From NCBI RefSeq assembly GCF_031426495.1, contig NZ_JANPLK010000040.1:136283-200282 (forward strand): 64,000 bases of DNA, written 5' to 3'. The stretch comes from Gemmatimonas sp. (lineage in GTDB: Bacteria; Gemmatimonadota; Gemmatimonadetes; Gemmatimonadales; Gemmatimonadaceae). Made by a program: the position numbers and the translations under genes. Positions 1 to 8,834 of the stretch are shown one piece after another (position 1 is the stretch's first letter; every line of letters begins with the position of its first letter). Under the pieces are notes generated by a model. The model worked only from the letters and a program-made list of their open reading frames with translations, had not been told where the DNA came from and did not search any database.

Positions 1-2
1 TG

Positions 3-692
3 GATCGATCGACGATCGAGCGCTCCGGCGCCGGCGAGCGCCGCAACGAGATGACGCCCGAAACGGCAGCGTACCTTGCCGACGAAGTTCCACGCGCATT
101 CGAACAGACGATCGAGGGCATGCAACGCATCGCCGGCATCGTCCACAGCATCAAAGCCTTCTCGCATCCGGGCGGCGCCGACGCTGAGGACGCGGACATC
201 AACGCGGCGCTGGCAAATACACTCGTGGTGGCGAGGAATGAATGGAAGTTCGTCGCCGTCCTGGAGACGAACTACGATCCGACGTTACCCCCGGTTCGCT
301 GCTTTCCCGGCGAGCTGAATCAGGTTTTCCTGAACATCATCGTGAATGCGGCCCAGGCGATGGCGGCGTCGCTGCGCCAAGGCACGTTGCGCGTGACGAC
401 GCGCGCCGACGGGGAACAGGTCCATATCATCATCTCCGATACCGGTACCGGAATTCCGGAGCGAATCCGGGACAAGATCTTCAATCCGTTCTTCACCACG
501 AAGCCGGTGGGCACCGGTACCGGTCAGGGTCTTGCGATCTCGCATACAGTGGTGGTGGAGAAGCATGGTGGTCAGCTCACGTGTGACTCAGTCGAAGGGG
601 TCGGGACCACCTTCACGATCACCTTGCCGATCAAGGGCTGTTTCGACGTGGCGCGTCAGGATGTACGACGCCTGAGCGAGGACGCCGCGTGA
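3..692 (+). CDS. Sensor histidine kinase, C-terminal part (5' truncated by window edge)
   Basis: The reading frame is open back to the window edge, so this is the 3' part of a longer kinase gene. What is visible is the dimerisation/ATPase end of a histidine kinase: a helical segment ending in IVHSIKAFSHP, an N-box (NQVFLNIIVNAAQAM), a G1 box (DTGTGIP), and an F-box plus G2 region (FNPFFTTKPVGTGTGQGLAIS). This architecture is typical of NtrB/PAS-type soluble kinases. Its stop overlaps the GTG start of the next response-regulator gene in a GTGA tetranucleotide, so the two are translationally coupled and the regulator is its probable phosphorylation target. Sensor input and the phospho-accepting histidine lie outside the window or just before it. 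Confidence 0.9.
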   Translation, partial: DRSTIERSGAGERRNEMTPETAAYLADEVPRAFEQTIEGMQRIAGIVHSIKAFSHPGGADAEDADINAALANTLVVARNEWKFVAVLETNYDPTLPPVRCFPGELNQVFLNIIVNAAQAMAASLRQGTLRVTTRADGEQVHIIISDTGTGIPERIRDKIFNPFFTTKPVGTGTGQGLAISHTVVVEKHGGQLTCDSVEGVGTTFTITLPIKGCFDVARQDVRRLSEDAA

Positions 693-1930
693 TCAGCCAG
701 CTTTTCGGGCCTACGACGTCGGCGCCGCTTCAGGTGCTGATCGTTGATGACGAACTCCGCGTGCTCGATGGGATGCGTCGTGCCTTGTACCGGGTCCGCG
801 ATCGCTGGGAGATTGACACGGCCAGCGGCGGTGAAGACGCGTTGCGCAAGCTCTCCGAGAAGCCGGCCGATATCGTGATCACTGACTTGCGCATGCCGGG
901 AATGGACGGCATCAGCCTGCTCGAGACCGTCGCGCAGTCGTGGCCGGCCACCGTGCGCATGATCCTGTCTGGGCAAGAGGATGCCGCCACGGGCACGCGC
1001 GCAACCCAGGTTGCGCATCAGTACTTGTCGAAGCCAAGCGATGCGGAGGCGGTCATTGCCGCGTTGGGCCGAGCGACGAGCGCGGTCCGTCTGTTGCGCG
1101 ATCCCGCCATGCGCGCGATGGCGGGATGTCTCTCTTCGCTTCCGACGACACCGAAAGTTCTCCTGAAGATCCAGGAGCTGACGGTCAATGACGGCGCGGC
1201 ATTCGGTGATCTGGCGACATTGATCGCCGGCGACGCGGCGCTCACCGCCAAGCTGCTGCAACTGGTGAATTCAGCGTACTTCGGCGTGGCCCGCGCCGTC
1301 ACCAAAGTTGAGCAAGCGATCAACGTGATCGGCTTTCAACTCCTGCGTGCACTCATCATCTCGCAGGAAATCACGCACGCCTTTCCCTGCTCGTGGCCGT
1401 CGTGGTCGGCGGAGAAGGAGCAACAACATGCGATGCTGGTCGGTACGGTGGCCCAGGCCATGGGCGACTCGCAGGCCGATCGCTGCGACTTGTTCACGGC
1501 GGGAGTGCTGCACGATGTCGGCATGCTGGTCTTGGCCAGCCGTGCGCCGACCATGCTGATGACCGCGATGCTTCACGCGGAGCGAAGCGGTGACGCGTTT
1601 CACGTGGCCGAGGCCGAACTTCACGGTGTGACGCACGCGGACGTCGGTGCCTACCTGCTCGGACTTTGGGGGTTGCCGTGGTCTCTGGTGGAAGCCGTGG
1701 GCATGCACCACTCGCCAGACGCGTGGCGCAGCGCATCGACCACGATTCCGGCGAAAGTCGCATTTGCCGAGCAGCTCGTCAACGCGGTGCACAAGCCCGA
1801 CGGCATAGCCCAGGCTTCGGCTGAAATGCTGGAGAGTGAACTGTTTGTGATCCTGGGTGACGTTCCCACGCGCGAGCGACTCCTGAGCCGCGCGGTAACG
1901 GCGTTGCAGAAAGGAGGCAGTCGTGACTGA
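689..1930 (+). CDS. Response regulator with HDOD output domain
   Basis: A 413-residue two-domain signalling protein. Residues 14-135 are a receiver: acidic pair D20/D21, phospho-acceptor D66 in ITDLRMPGMDG, and K115 in YLSKP. Residues from about 137 to 345 form an HDOD domain, an HD-like helical fold that usually lacks phosphohydrolase activity and acts as a signalling scaffold; the core is SLPTTPKVLLKIQEL and the following helices. It starts at GTG 689, overlapping the kinase stop, and is followed by a second regulator overlapping by 8 bases. The three genes look like one kinase feeding two regulators. Outputs of RR-HDOD proteins are diverse (motility, c-di-GMP-linked behaviour), so the regulated process is not inferable. 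Confidence 0.88.
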   Translation: MISQLFGPTTSAPLQVLIVDDELRVLDGMRRALYRVRDRWEIDTASGGEDALRKLSEKPADIVITDLRMPGMDGISLLETVAQSWPATVRMILSGQEDAATGTRATQVAHQYLSKPSDAEAVIAALGRATSAVRLLRDPAMRAMAGCLSSLPTTPKVLLKIQELTVNDGAAFGDLATLIAGDAALTAKLLQLVNSAYFGVARAVTKVEQAINVIGFQLLRALIISQEITHAFPCSWPSWSAEKEQQHAMLVGTVAQAMGDSQADRCDLFTAGVLHDVGMLVLASRAPTMLMTAMLHAERSGDAFHVAEAELHGVTHADVGAYLLGLWGLPWSLVEAVGMHHSPDAWRSASTTIPAKVAFAEQLVNAVHKPDGIAQASAEMLESELFVILGDVPTRERLLSRAVTALQKGGSRD

Positions 1931-3179
1931 GTCGGGGCGAGTGCTGTCCTCCGTGCCGCGTGTCCCGCTCCCGCGGTTGCTGTGCATCGACGACGAATCG
2001 CAGATTCTCGATGGGTTGCGACGTCTGCTGCGCGACCGATTCGACGTCGCTGTGGCAGTCGGTGGTCAAGCCGGTATCGACCGACTGCGCAGCGACGAGG
2101 CATTCGCTGTGGTCATGACCGACATGCGCATGCCCGATGTGGACGGCGTGGCGGTGCTGCGCGCGGCGCGCGAACTGCGCCCCGAGACCACGAGGGTGTT
2201 GCTGACGGGTCAGGCCGATCTCTCGGCAGCAGTGGCGGCGGTAAACGACGGAAATGTGTTTCGCTTTTTGCTCAAACCGTGTCCTCGCGATCAGTTGCGG
2301 GCGGCCCTGGATGATGCGGTGGAGCAGCATCGGCTCCTGCGCGTCGAGCGCGAACTGCTCTCCGGTACGCTTAAGGGAGCCATCAAGCTGTGCCTGGATA
2401 TTCTGGCGCTAGTGCATCCGGAAGCGCTGAGTCGCGGCGCGCGTGTGCGACGCGTGGCCAGTATGCTGGCGGCAAAAGTGGATGGCGTGGAGGAGTGGAC
2501 TGTCGAGGTGGCCGCGCTGCTCTCCGATCTGGGGGCGATTACGCTTCCCTCGGCCGTACTCACCAAGCTGCACGCTGGCGCGATGCTCACGCTTGGCGAG
2601 CGCCAACAGATCGATCGCTTGCCCGTGGTTGCGGCGAATCTGGTAGCCGCGATACCGCGTTTGGAACCCGTCCGTGATATCCTGCGCTTTCAGCGCACGC
2701 ACTACGACGGATCACATAGTCCGGAACGCGGGATCGCCGGTGCAAGGATCCCGGTTGGCGCACGCATTCTCCACTTGGCTAATGACTACGACGCACTCGA
2801 ATCGCGCGATGTCTCGCTCAACGCGCGCTTTCGGGCCCTGCGCGCATCAGGCGGGCGATATGATCCGGTATTGCTCACGATGCTGCGCGATTTGGTGGAG
2901 GAAGCGGCCGCACCAACGTCGGCGGCGAGTGCTGCCGGCTCACTGATGCGACTCGGCTCCGTTTCCGTCGGCCTGATCTTCGCCGAAGACATCGTCGCGC
3001 CCAACGGGATCGTGTTGATCGGGCGCGGCCAGGAAGTCACGGCGCCGCTCTTGGATCGGATCGGTCTCTTCCCCGGTAGCGTGCGCGAGCGCCTTGTGCG
3101 CGTGCTCCCGCCAGCGCGCGTAACCGCCGTCAGCGCACCCGCCGTCAACGCACCCGCCGTCAACGCACCCGCAGGATGA
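1923..3179 (+). CDS. Response regulator with degenerate HD-GYP-like domain
   Basis: The 418-residue product starts at GTG 1923, supported by a strong Shine-Dalgarno (aaaggagg, 1910-1917). Receiver domain: D23/D24, phospho-acceptor D67 (MTDMRMPDVDG) and K118. Residues about 150-310 align with the HD-GYP phosphodiesterase fold (spacing of THYDG, then IPVGARILHLANDYDAL), but the metal-binding HD pair is SD (S201-D202) and the GYP signature is replaced by SHSPERG. Cyclic-di-GMP hydrolysis is therefore unlikely. A small C-terminal domain of the kind found in HDOD/HD-GYP regulators follows (LIFAEDIVAPNG). The last residues are encoded by three 15-bp tandem units, and the 3' end overlaps convergent sppA by 20 bases. 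It probably acts as an effector or scaffold with the preceding RR-HDOD protein. Confidence 0.85.
   Translation: MTESGRVLSSVPRVPLPRLLCIDDESQILDGLRRLLRDRFDVAVAVGGQAGIDRLRSDEAFAVVMTDMRMPDVDGVAVLRAARELRPETTRVLLTGQADLSAAVAAVNDGNVFRFLLKPCPRDQLRAALDDAVEQHRLLRVERELLSGTLKGAIKLCLDILALVHPEALSRGARVRRVASMLAAKVDGVEEWTVEVAALLSDLGAITLPSAVLTKLHAGAMLTLGERQQIDRLPVVAANLVAAIPRLEPVRDILRFQRTHYDGSHSPERGIAGARIPVGARILHLANDYDALESRDVSLNARFRALRASGGRYDPVLLTMLRDLVEEAAAPTSAASAAGSLMRLGSVSVGLIFAEDIVAPNGIVLIGRGQEVTAPLLDRIGLFPGSVRERLVRVLPPARVTAVSAPAVNAPAVNAPAG
3129..3173 (+). repeat. Three tandem 15-bp units at the 3' end of the HD-GYP-like regulator
   Basis: Units at 3129-3143, 3144-3158 and 3159-3173 share the core gtcaacgcacccgcc with one or two changes each. 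They encode the repeat V(S/N)APA at the C-terminus of the regulator. The last unit runs into the stop region of sppA on the other strand, so copy-number change here would alter the regulator tail and the final SppA residues. Confidence 0.85.
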
Positions 3180-5073
3180 ACGGTAGCCGCGCGTATACGC
3201 CGCGCGGGTCGTTGTAGCGCAGGAGCACGTCCAGCTCACGCGTGATGTCCCTTGCCAGTGCGCTGGCCGGGCCGCGTCCCGTCAGCAATGCGTTGGCACC
3301 TGCCGGCGAGGCAGCACGGATCGCCGCTGCCACCGGCGTCGGGTTGCGGTCCAGCATATCCGTTAGCTTCTCGGTCGCGCTCTTCACGCGCGGGTACTCA
3401 CGCACATCGTAGTCGCCGGTGATTTTGGCCAGCGTGGCGGCACTTTTGAGCGCAGCATCGAGCCCTCCGATCGAATCCACGAGGCCGATGCGCATCGCGT
3501 CTTCGCCCGACCACACACGTCCTTCGGCAATCGCCCGCACCGAATCGGACGAAAGTCTGCGCGCCGTTGACACGCGCGTGATGAAGGCCTCGTACACGGC
3601 ATCCGTGCCACGCTGCAGCACCGCGAGTTCGGCCTCGGACCGCGGACGCGCGAGGGAGAACAGATCGGCGTAGCGTCCCGTTTTTACGGTGTCGAAGGTC
3701 ACGCCATTGCGATTGGCCAGCGCCTTGATATTCGGCACGAGTGAGAACACGCCGATCGAGCCGGTGATCGTGTTTGGCTGTGCGAACACACGGGCTGCCG
3801 CCGTGCTGATCCAGTAGCCACCGCTCGCCGCCACCGTGCCCATCGACACCACGATCGGCTTCTGTTTGCGAATGAGCGTGAGTTCGCGCTGGATCTGCTC
3901 CGAGGCAATCGCACTGCCGCCCGGGCTGTTCACGCGCAACACCACGGCCTTCACCTTGGCGTCGTTGCGCACGCGACGCAGTTCGCGTGACAGCGAAGCC
4001 CCACCGATCGTGCCATCACCACCCTCGCCATCCACGATGTCGCCTTCAGCGTAGACAATGGCAATGGTTTGACTCGCGCTGAAACTGCGATCCTTCGCCA
4101 CCGCGAGCGGCGCGTAGTTACCCAGCGTGATCTGCGGCAGCGTGGGCCGATCGAGCAGGGTGGCCATCTCGGCCGCGCGGATGCTGTCCTTGGCGCTCTG
4201 CTTGCCCCCGTCGGCCGAGCGCGCCGCCGAGGCGAGCTTCTGCAAATCGTCGAGGACATCGTCGAAGTAGGCGACACGATCAACCAGCTTGGCGGCCTTG
4301 GCGTCAGCCGGCAGAATGATGCCCTGCGTGTCCACGATGGTCTGCAACGCAATCGTGTCGATACCACGACTCTGTGCCACTCCGCGTTTCACTTCGCTCC
4401 ACAAGTCGCCCAGATACGATTCGGTCTGCAGGCGATTCTCCGGACTCATGTCTGTGCGCGTGAACGGCTCGACCGCGGCCTTGAAGCGACCCACGCGACT
4501 CACCTGCATGCCGATGCCGTACTTCTCGAACATGCCGGTGAAGAACACCTGCTCCGAAGCGAGACCGGGCAGGAGCAACGAGCCGAACGGATCGAGAGTG
4601 ACCACGCTGGCGGCCGACGCCAGGTAGTAGTCACGCGTATCCGGATTCACGAGATAGGCGTGCACCGGCTTCTTCGACTGCCGGAAGCTGGCGATCGCCG
4701 CGCGCAGCTCGCGCAGCGCCGCAAAACCCGAGGCATAGCCGTCGGCGGAGATGGATCCACGCAACAGGATGCCGCTGATGCGATCGTCGTCGGCGGCGGC
4801 TTTGAGGGCGATCGTCGCGGCGCGCAGTGGAATGGCGTCACCGCGTCCGGCCGAGAGCGCGTCATCGAGGAATGACTCCGCCTTTGCTTCGGCGGGGCGG
4901 TCGGAGAACGCGCGATCCAGATCGATCACGAGCACCGAGCCATCGGCGACCTTCACCGGATCCTTCGAGCCGGCAGAGGCCGCGATGCCGACGATCAGCA
5001 AGATGCCACCCACCACGCAGATCGCGATCGTGAGCAGGTTGGCGGCGATGGCGGTCAGAAACTGCTTCATCAT
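3160..5073 (-). CDS. sppA: Signal peptide peptidase SppA, 67K type
   Basis: A 637-residue S49-family membrane serine protease that degrades cleaved signal peptides in or at the inner membrane. One N-terminal membrane segment spans about residues 8-32. Two tandem S49 domains follow, as in E. coli SppA (618 residues) and unlike the short 36K type. The catalytic Lys is in the first domain (K198 in VGRFKAAVEPF) and the nucleophile in the second (S417 in TVAASGGYW, after RVNSPGGSA). It is divergent from the acyl-CoA dehydrogenase and convergent with the regulator, whose last 20 bases it overlaps. There is no room for a separate terminator between the two converging genes. Confidence 0.95.
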   Translation of the reverse strand: MMKQFLTAIAANLLTIAICVVGGILLIVGIAASAGSKDPVKVADGSVLVIDLDRAFSDRPAEAKAESFLDDALSAGRGDAIPLRAATIALKAAADDDRISGILLRGSISADGYASGFAALRELRAAIASFRQSKKPVHAYLVNPDTRDYYLASAASVVTLDPFGSLLLPGLASEQVFFTGMFEKYGIGMQVSRVGRFKAAVEPFTRTDMSPENRLQTESYLGDLWSEVKRGVAQSRGIDTIALQTIVDTQGIILPADAKAAKLVDRVAYFDDVLDDLQKLASAARSADGGKQSAKDSIRAAEMATLLDRPTLPQITLGNYAPLAVAKDRSFSASQTIAIVYAEGDIVDGEGGDGTIGGASLSRELRRVRNDAKVKAVVLRVNSPGGSAIASEQIQRELTLIRKQKPIVVSMGTVAASGGYWISTAAARVFAQPNTITGSIGVFSLVPNIKALANRNGVTFDTVKTGRYADLFSLARPRSEAELAVLQRGTDAVYEAFITRVSTARRLSSDSVRAIAEGRVWSGEDAMRIGLVDSIGGLDAALKSAATLAKITGDYDVREYPRVKSATEKLTDMLDRNPTPVAAAIRAASPAGANALLTGRGPASALARDITRELDVLLRYNDPRGVYARLPFILRVR

Positions 5074-5282
5074 TGTCCGGACTCGAGAGGTATCGGCGAG
5101 CGTGGCCTGTAGCTCCTACGTTCGCAGCGTCGAAAAAGCTCCAGAAGGGTATACCGACGAGTCGGTGCATTCAAAACATGACGGTCGCGTCGCAATTGGG
5201 GCTTGCCGGCGTCCGGATTCCATCACAGCTTCCAAGGGAGCAAGTCACCCCCGCTGTTATCCCGCCCGGAGGACGCCCGTCC

Positions 5283-7073
5283 ATGCCCGCCTACAAGGCT
5301 CCACTCGACGATATTCGCTTTCTGCTGCATGACGTGCACGATGTCGCGCAGTTGGCCGCGCTCCCTGGGTTTGAGGACGCGACGCCCGACATGATCGACG
5401 CCGTGCTCGTTGAAGGCGCCAAGATCTGCGAGGAGGTGCTCTTCCCCATCAACCAGAGCGGCGACACGGAAGGGGTGAAGTACGAGAACGGCGAGGTGCG
5501 CACGCCGAGCGGCTTCAAGGAGGCGTACACGCAGTATGCGGCCGGTGGCTGGACCGGTGTGGCGGCCGACGCGAAGTACGGTGGACAGGGGCTTCCTGAG
5601 TCGGTGCGCTTCGTGATGGAGGAGATGCTCTGCTCCTCGAACCTCTCGTTCAGCATGTATCCCGGACTCACGCATGGGGCGGTGAGCGCGCTGCTCAGCC
5701 ACGGCTCGGACGAGCTCAAGGATCGCTTCCTCCCCAAACTGATCGACGGCACGTGGGGCGGCACGATGTGCCTCACCGAAGCGCATAGCGGCACCGACCT
5801 CGGCATCATCAGCACGAAGGCGATTCCGGCCGGCGACGGCGCCTACAAGATTACCGGCAGCAAGATCTTCATCTCGGCCGGCGATCACGACCTCACGGAA
5901 AACATCGTGCACCTGGTGCTCGCCAAACTGCCCGACGCACCTGGCGGCACGAAGGGGATTTCGCTGTTCCTGGTGCCCAAGTATCTGCCCAAGGAAGACG
6001 GCACGCCCGGCACGCGGAATGGTGTCACGGTGGGCTCCATCGAACACAAGATGGGCATCAAGGCCTCGGCCACGTGCGTGCTCAACTTCGAGGACGCCAC
6101 CGGCTGGATGGTGGGCGAGCCGCACAAGGGCATGCGGGCGATGTTCGTGATGATGAACGGCGCGCGCCTGGCGGTGGGCCTGCAGGGATTGGGACTCTCC
6201 GAAGTCGCGTATCAGAACGCGCTCTCGTACGCGAAAGACCGCCTGCAGGGCCGCTCGCTCACGGGCCCCAAGAATCCCTCAGGGCCGGCCGATTCGATCC
6301 TCGTGCATCCCGATGTGCGCAAAGGCTTGCTGCGCATCAAGGCGTTCAACGAAGGCATGCGGTCGCTGGCGTATTGGGTGGGCATTCGCATCGATCTCGA
6401 GCACCGTCACGCCGATGCGGCGGTGCGGGAAGCAGCCGAAGATCTGGTGGCGCTGATGACCCCAGTCATCAAGGCCTTCCTCACCGACAAGGGCTTCGAC
6501 AACACGAACATCGCGTTGCAGACGCTCGGCGGGCACGGCTACATCAAGGAGTACGGCATCGAGCAGTACGTGCGTGATGCGCGTATTGCGCAGATCTACG
6601 AGGGCACGAACGCGGTGCAGGCGCTCGACTTGGTGGGTCGCAAGCTCCCAATGGAAGGCGGGCGCTTGGTGCGTCGCTTCTTCGAACTGGTGAAGGGCGA
6701 CGTGGACGCGGCGGCGCAGGTAGACGGGCTCGAGGAGTTCGCGAAGGCGCTCGGCGGATCGCTCTATCAGCTCCAGAAGGCGACGATGCTGCTGGCCGAG
6801 AAGGGCTTTGCAAATCCTGATGAAGTGGGTGCGGCCGCTACGGAGTATCTGCACCTCATGGGATACGTCGCGGTGGGCTGGCAGTGGCTCCGCATGGCGA
6901 CCGTGGCGCAGCAGCAGCTGGCGGCCGGGAAGGGAGACAAGCGGTTCCTCGAGGCCAAGCTGAAAACGGCACGGTTCTACTTCGGTCGACTTTTACCGGA
7001 AGCGGCGACGCTGCTGGCGGCGATTCAGGCGGGTTCAGCGCCGATCATGGCGTTCGCCGACGACGAGTTCTGA
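5283..7073 (+). CDS. Acyl-CoA dehydrogenase, long (DmdC/FadE-like) family
   Basis: A flavoprotein that oxidises acyl-CoA to enoyl-CoA with electrons passed to ETF. I start it at ATG 5283 (596 residues), preceded by ggagga at 5268-5273; the frame is open back to 5073 but that stretch is not protein-like. The length matches the ~600-residue family that includes 3-methylmercaptopropionyl-CoA dehydrogenase DmdC, which is longer than the classic 380-residue enzymes. Visible landmarks are the FAD-contact segment TMCLTEAHSGTDLG, the C-terminal motif QTLGGHGYIKEYG, and IYEGTNAVQ, which carries the expected catalytic-base Glu. It stands alone between divergent sppA and a diguanylate cyclase. Chain-length specificity is not readable from the sequence. 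Confidence 0.93.
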   Translation: MPAYKAPLDDIRFLLHDVHDVAQLAALPGFEDATPDMIDAVLVEGAKICEEVLFPINQSGDTEGVKYENGEVRTPSGFKEAYTQYAAGGWTGVAADAKYGGQGLPESVRFVMEEMLCSSNLSFSMYPGLTHGAVSALLSHGSDELKDRFLPKLIDGTWGGTMCLTEAHSGTDLGIISTKAIPAGDGAYKITGSKIFISAGDHDLTENIVHLVLAKLPDAPGGTKGISLFLVPKYLPKEDGTPGTRNGVTVGSIEHKMGIKASATCVLNFEDATGWMVGEPHKGMRAMFVMMNGARLAVGLQGLGLSEVAYQNALSYAKDRLQGRSLTGPKNPSGPADSILVHPDVRKGLLRIKAFNEGMRSLAYWVGIRIDLEHRHADAAVREAAEDLVALMTPVIKAFLTDKGFDNTNIALQTLGGHGYIKEYGIEQYVRDARIAQIYEGTNAVQALDLVGRKLPMEGGRLVRRFFELVKGDVDAAAQVDGLEEFAKALGGSLYQLQKATMLLAEKGFANPDEVGAAATEYLHLMGYVAVGWQWLRMATVAQQQLAAGKGDKRFLEAKLKTARFYFGRLLPEAATLLAAIQAGSAPIMAFADDEF

Positions 7074-7095
7074 GCGGGCGCTGTGCGTAATGCGT

Positions 7096-7128
7096 GTGCC
7101 CGCCGTGTAACGGTGCCACGGCGGGTAC
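7096..7128 (+). terminator. Hairpin after the acyl-CoA dehydrogenase
   Basis: Arms 7096-7107 and 7117-7128 pair over 12 positions with one mismatch around a 9-base loop, 23 bases after the stop. There is no T-run, so it may terminate weakly or mainly protect the 3' end. Confidence 0.45.
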
Positions 7129-7180
7129 TCAACTCCTGGGTGGGACGTGCCGATAGTTAAGGCAACCTCACACCCACTTC

Positions 7181-8374
7181 ATGTTCTTCAAGAAGCTCGT
7201 GTCTGAGCCCCGCCCCTCGATCGAACGAAGCAGTTCGAACGGCGCGTCCGGCTCCCCAACCCTGCAAGCGATCTCCGGCAGCTCCAGCACGGAGGTCTCC
7301 GTCTCGCCCGCGTCCCCGAGCAGCGAGGCCGGTCTCGGTCTGGTGCTCGATGCCCTTGGGGGCGTCCTGACCGCGCTGTCTCGCTATCCGATCGATCTCC
7401 CGGATCGACCCGCGGAGAAGAGCGCGGAAGAAATCGCGCGATGGCAACGTCACGCGACGATGGGATATCCCTTGGAAGAAGGGGCGGGCACGCTTGGCGT
7501 GACAGATCGCGATTGGGGCGGCGTGGTCCGTGCGGTGACCGAGCAGCGCCGGGAAGAGCACAAGTACATGGATTCGTCGATCACCGAACTCCGTGAGGCC
7601 CTCTGGGCCTGCGTCGAGACGGTGCACAACGCGGTGAAGATCGACCATTCGACCGACGCGTCGACGGAAACGCAGATGGACCGGGCGAAGAACGCCCTGA
7701 AGCGGTTGCAGACCGGGTCGATCAAACAGGAAGTGTTGGGTGCGGTGCTGTCGATCGAGGGTGCGCTACAGACGCGTCGTGATCAGCAGCAGGAGCAGTA
7801 CGTGTCGCTCGCCACGAAGCTCGACCGCATGGGCAAGCAGCTCGAGGAGGCGCGCAAGGAGAGCACGACCGATCCGCTCACCGGCATCGGCAACCGCAAG
7901 CTGTTCGACATGATGGGACCGCGCGCGGTGCAGATGTATGCCCTGGGCCGTCAGCCGGTGGTGCTGCTCATGATCGACCTCGACAAGCTCAAGCTCGTGA
8001 ACGACATGTACGGGCATCAAGCCGGTGACGCCGCGATCGCGAATCTGGGCGGTGCGTTGGCGAGGGTGTTCCTTCGTCAGAGCGACGTGCTCTGCCGGTA
8101 CGGCGGCGACGAGTTCGCCGCGATTCTACACAACACCGACTGGAAGATGGCGCAGACCTTGGCGCGTCGACTGCAGGAGCAGGTGGCGGCCATGCCGGCA
8201 CCGCACCCGGCCATGGAGTTCTCGATTGGCGCGTCGGTGGGCGTGGCCCAGCTGGAAGCGCACGAAGAGGTGGATGAATGGATTGCGCGTGCCGACAAGG
8301 CTTTGTACAAGGCCAAGCAGAATGGTCGGGACCGGGTGTGTGTGGCGGAAAGCCTCTTGCTCAAAACGGCCTGA
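7181..8374 (+). CDS. Diguanylate cyclase (GGDEF domain)
   Basis: A 397-residue cytoplasmic enzyme making cyclic di-GMP from two GTP. The C-terminal GGDEF domain (about 228-390) has an intact active site, RYGGDEF with GGDEF at 308-312, and an inhibitory I-site RQSD at 299-302 placed exactly five residues before GGDEF, so product inhibition is expected. The first ~55 residues are Ser/Pro/Gly-rich and probably disordered. Residues 55-225 are helical with coiled-coil character (LDRMGKQLEEARKES) and resemble no sensor I recognise. No membrane segment is seen. It is monocistronic, followed by a strong terminator. With the HDOD, EAL-like and HD-GYP-like proteins elsewhere in the window it points to a rich c-di-GMP network. 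Confidence 0.93.
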   Translation: MFFKKLVSEPRPSIERSSSNGASGSPTLQAISGSSSTEVSVSPASPSSEAGLGLVLDALGGVLTALSRYPIDLPDRPAEKSAEEIARWQRHATMGYPLEEGAGTLGVTDRDWGGVVRAVTEQRREEHKYMDSSITELREALWACVETVHNAVKIDHSTDASTETQMDRAKNALKRLQTGSIKQEVLGAVLSIEGALQTRRDQQQEQYVSLATKLDRMGKQLEEARKESTTDPLTGIGNRKLFDMMGPRAVQMYALGRQPVVLLMIDLDKLKLVNDMYGHQAGDAAIANLGGALARVFLRQSDVLCRYGGDEFAAILHNTDWKMAQTLARRLQEQVAAMPAPHPAMEFSIGASVGVAQLEAHEEVDEWIARADKALYKAKQNGRDRVCVAESLLLKTA

Positions 8375-8400
8375 TTGGGCCGGTTGAGCGGGAGGTAATG

Positions 8401-8441
8401 CAACGCGGGCCCGGTCGATTGACCGGGCCCGCGTTGGTTTT
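8401..8441 (+). terminator. Strong intrinsic terminator of the diguanylate cyclase gene
   Basis: Perfect 16-bp stem, 8401-8416 with 8421-8436, GATT loop, followed by ggtttt. It lies 26 bases after the stop codon. Confidence 0.88.
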
Positions 8442-8834
8442 GGTGGTTCGTGAAGGACCTTGTCGAAGGTGTTGTTGTCGGTGTAGGTGCCCCATAGTGT
8501 TTTTCGATGGTGAGGAGCAGAAGAACGCGGGAGAACGCAAGGTTGAGAATGCAACGCGCAGCCTGCGGTGCGTCTTGAACGGTATATTGGATGGCTCGGT
8601 CTGCTGTGGTAGAACCGCACGTATTGTTGCTCTTGCGCTACAGCTTTGCTGAGGCGCTGTGAACATCAAAGTTCTCGCAATCTTTGAGGAATTCGTAAAA
8701 CGTTGCAGCGTATGCGCTTGCTGACGCAGCGTGGCTTCTTTCAGGTCGCGCCTGTTCGTCTGCCGCGCGGCACGCGAATTGAAACGCTTTAAGACATTGA
8801 ATACCGTTGTGCTCACTCCCAAGCCTCGAAACCA
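8442..8834. other. Gene-free stretch upstream of the PEP-CTERM gene
   Basis: No protein-like frame was found. The stretch is less GC-rich than its surroundings, as expected of a promoter region for the downstream gene. A TTGAAA at 8780-8785 could be a -35 box but no convincing -10 follows at normal spacing. I see no other structure. Confidence 0.4.

Noticed and set aside
5073..5282. Earlier start for the acyl-CoA dehydrogenase
   Set aside because: The 70 extra residues are not family-like, overlap the sppA start, and a ggagga precedes ATG 5283.
8769..8782. Possible sigma-54 promoter before the PEP-CTERM gene
   Set aside because: GG is followed ten bases later by GA, not the near-invariant GC, and the -12 flank is poor.
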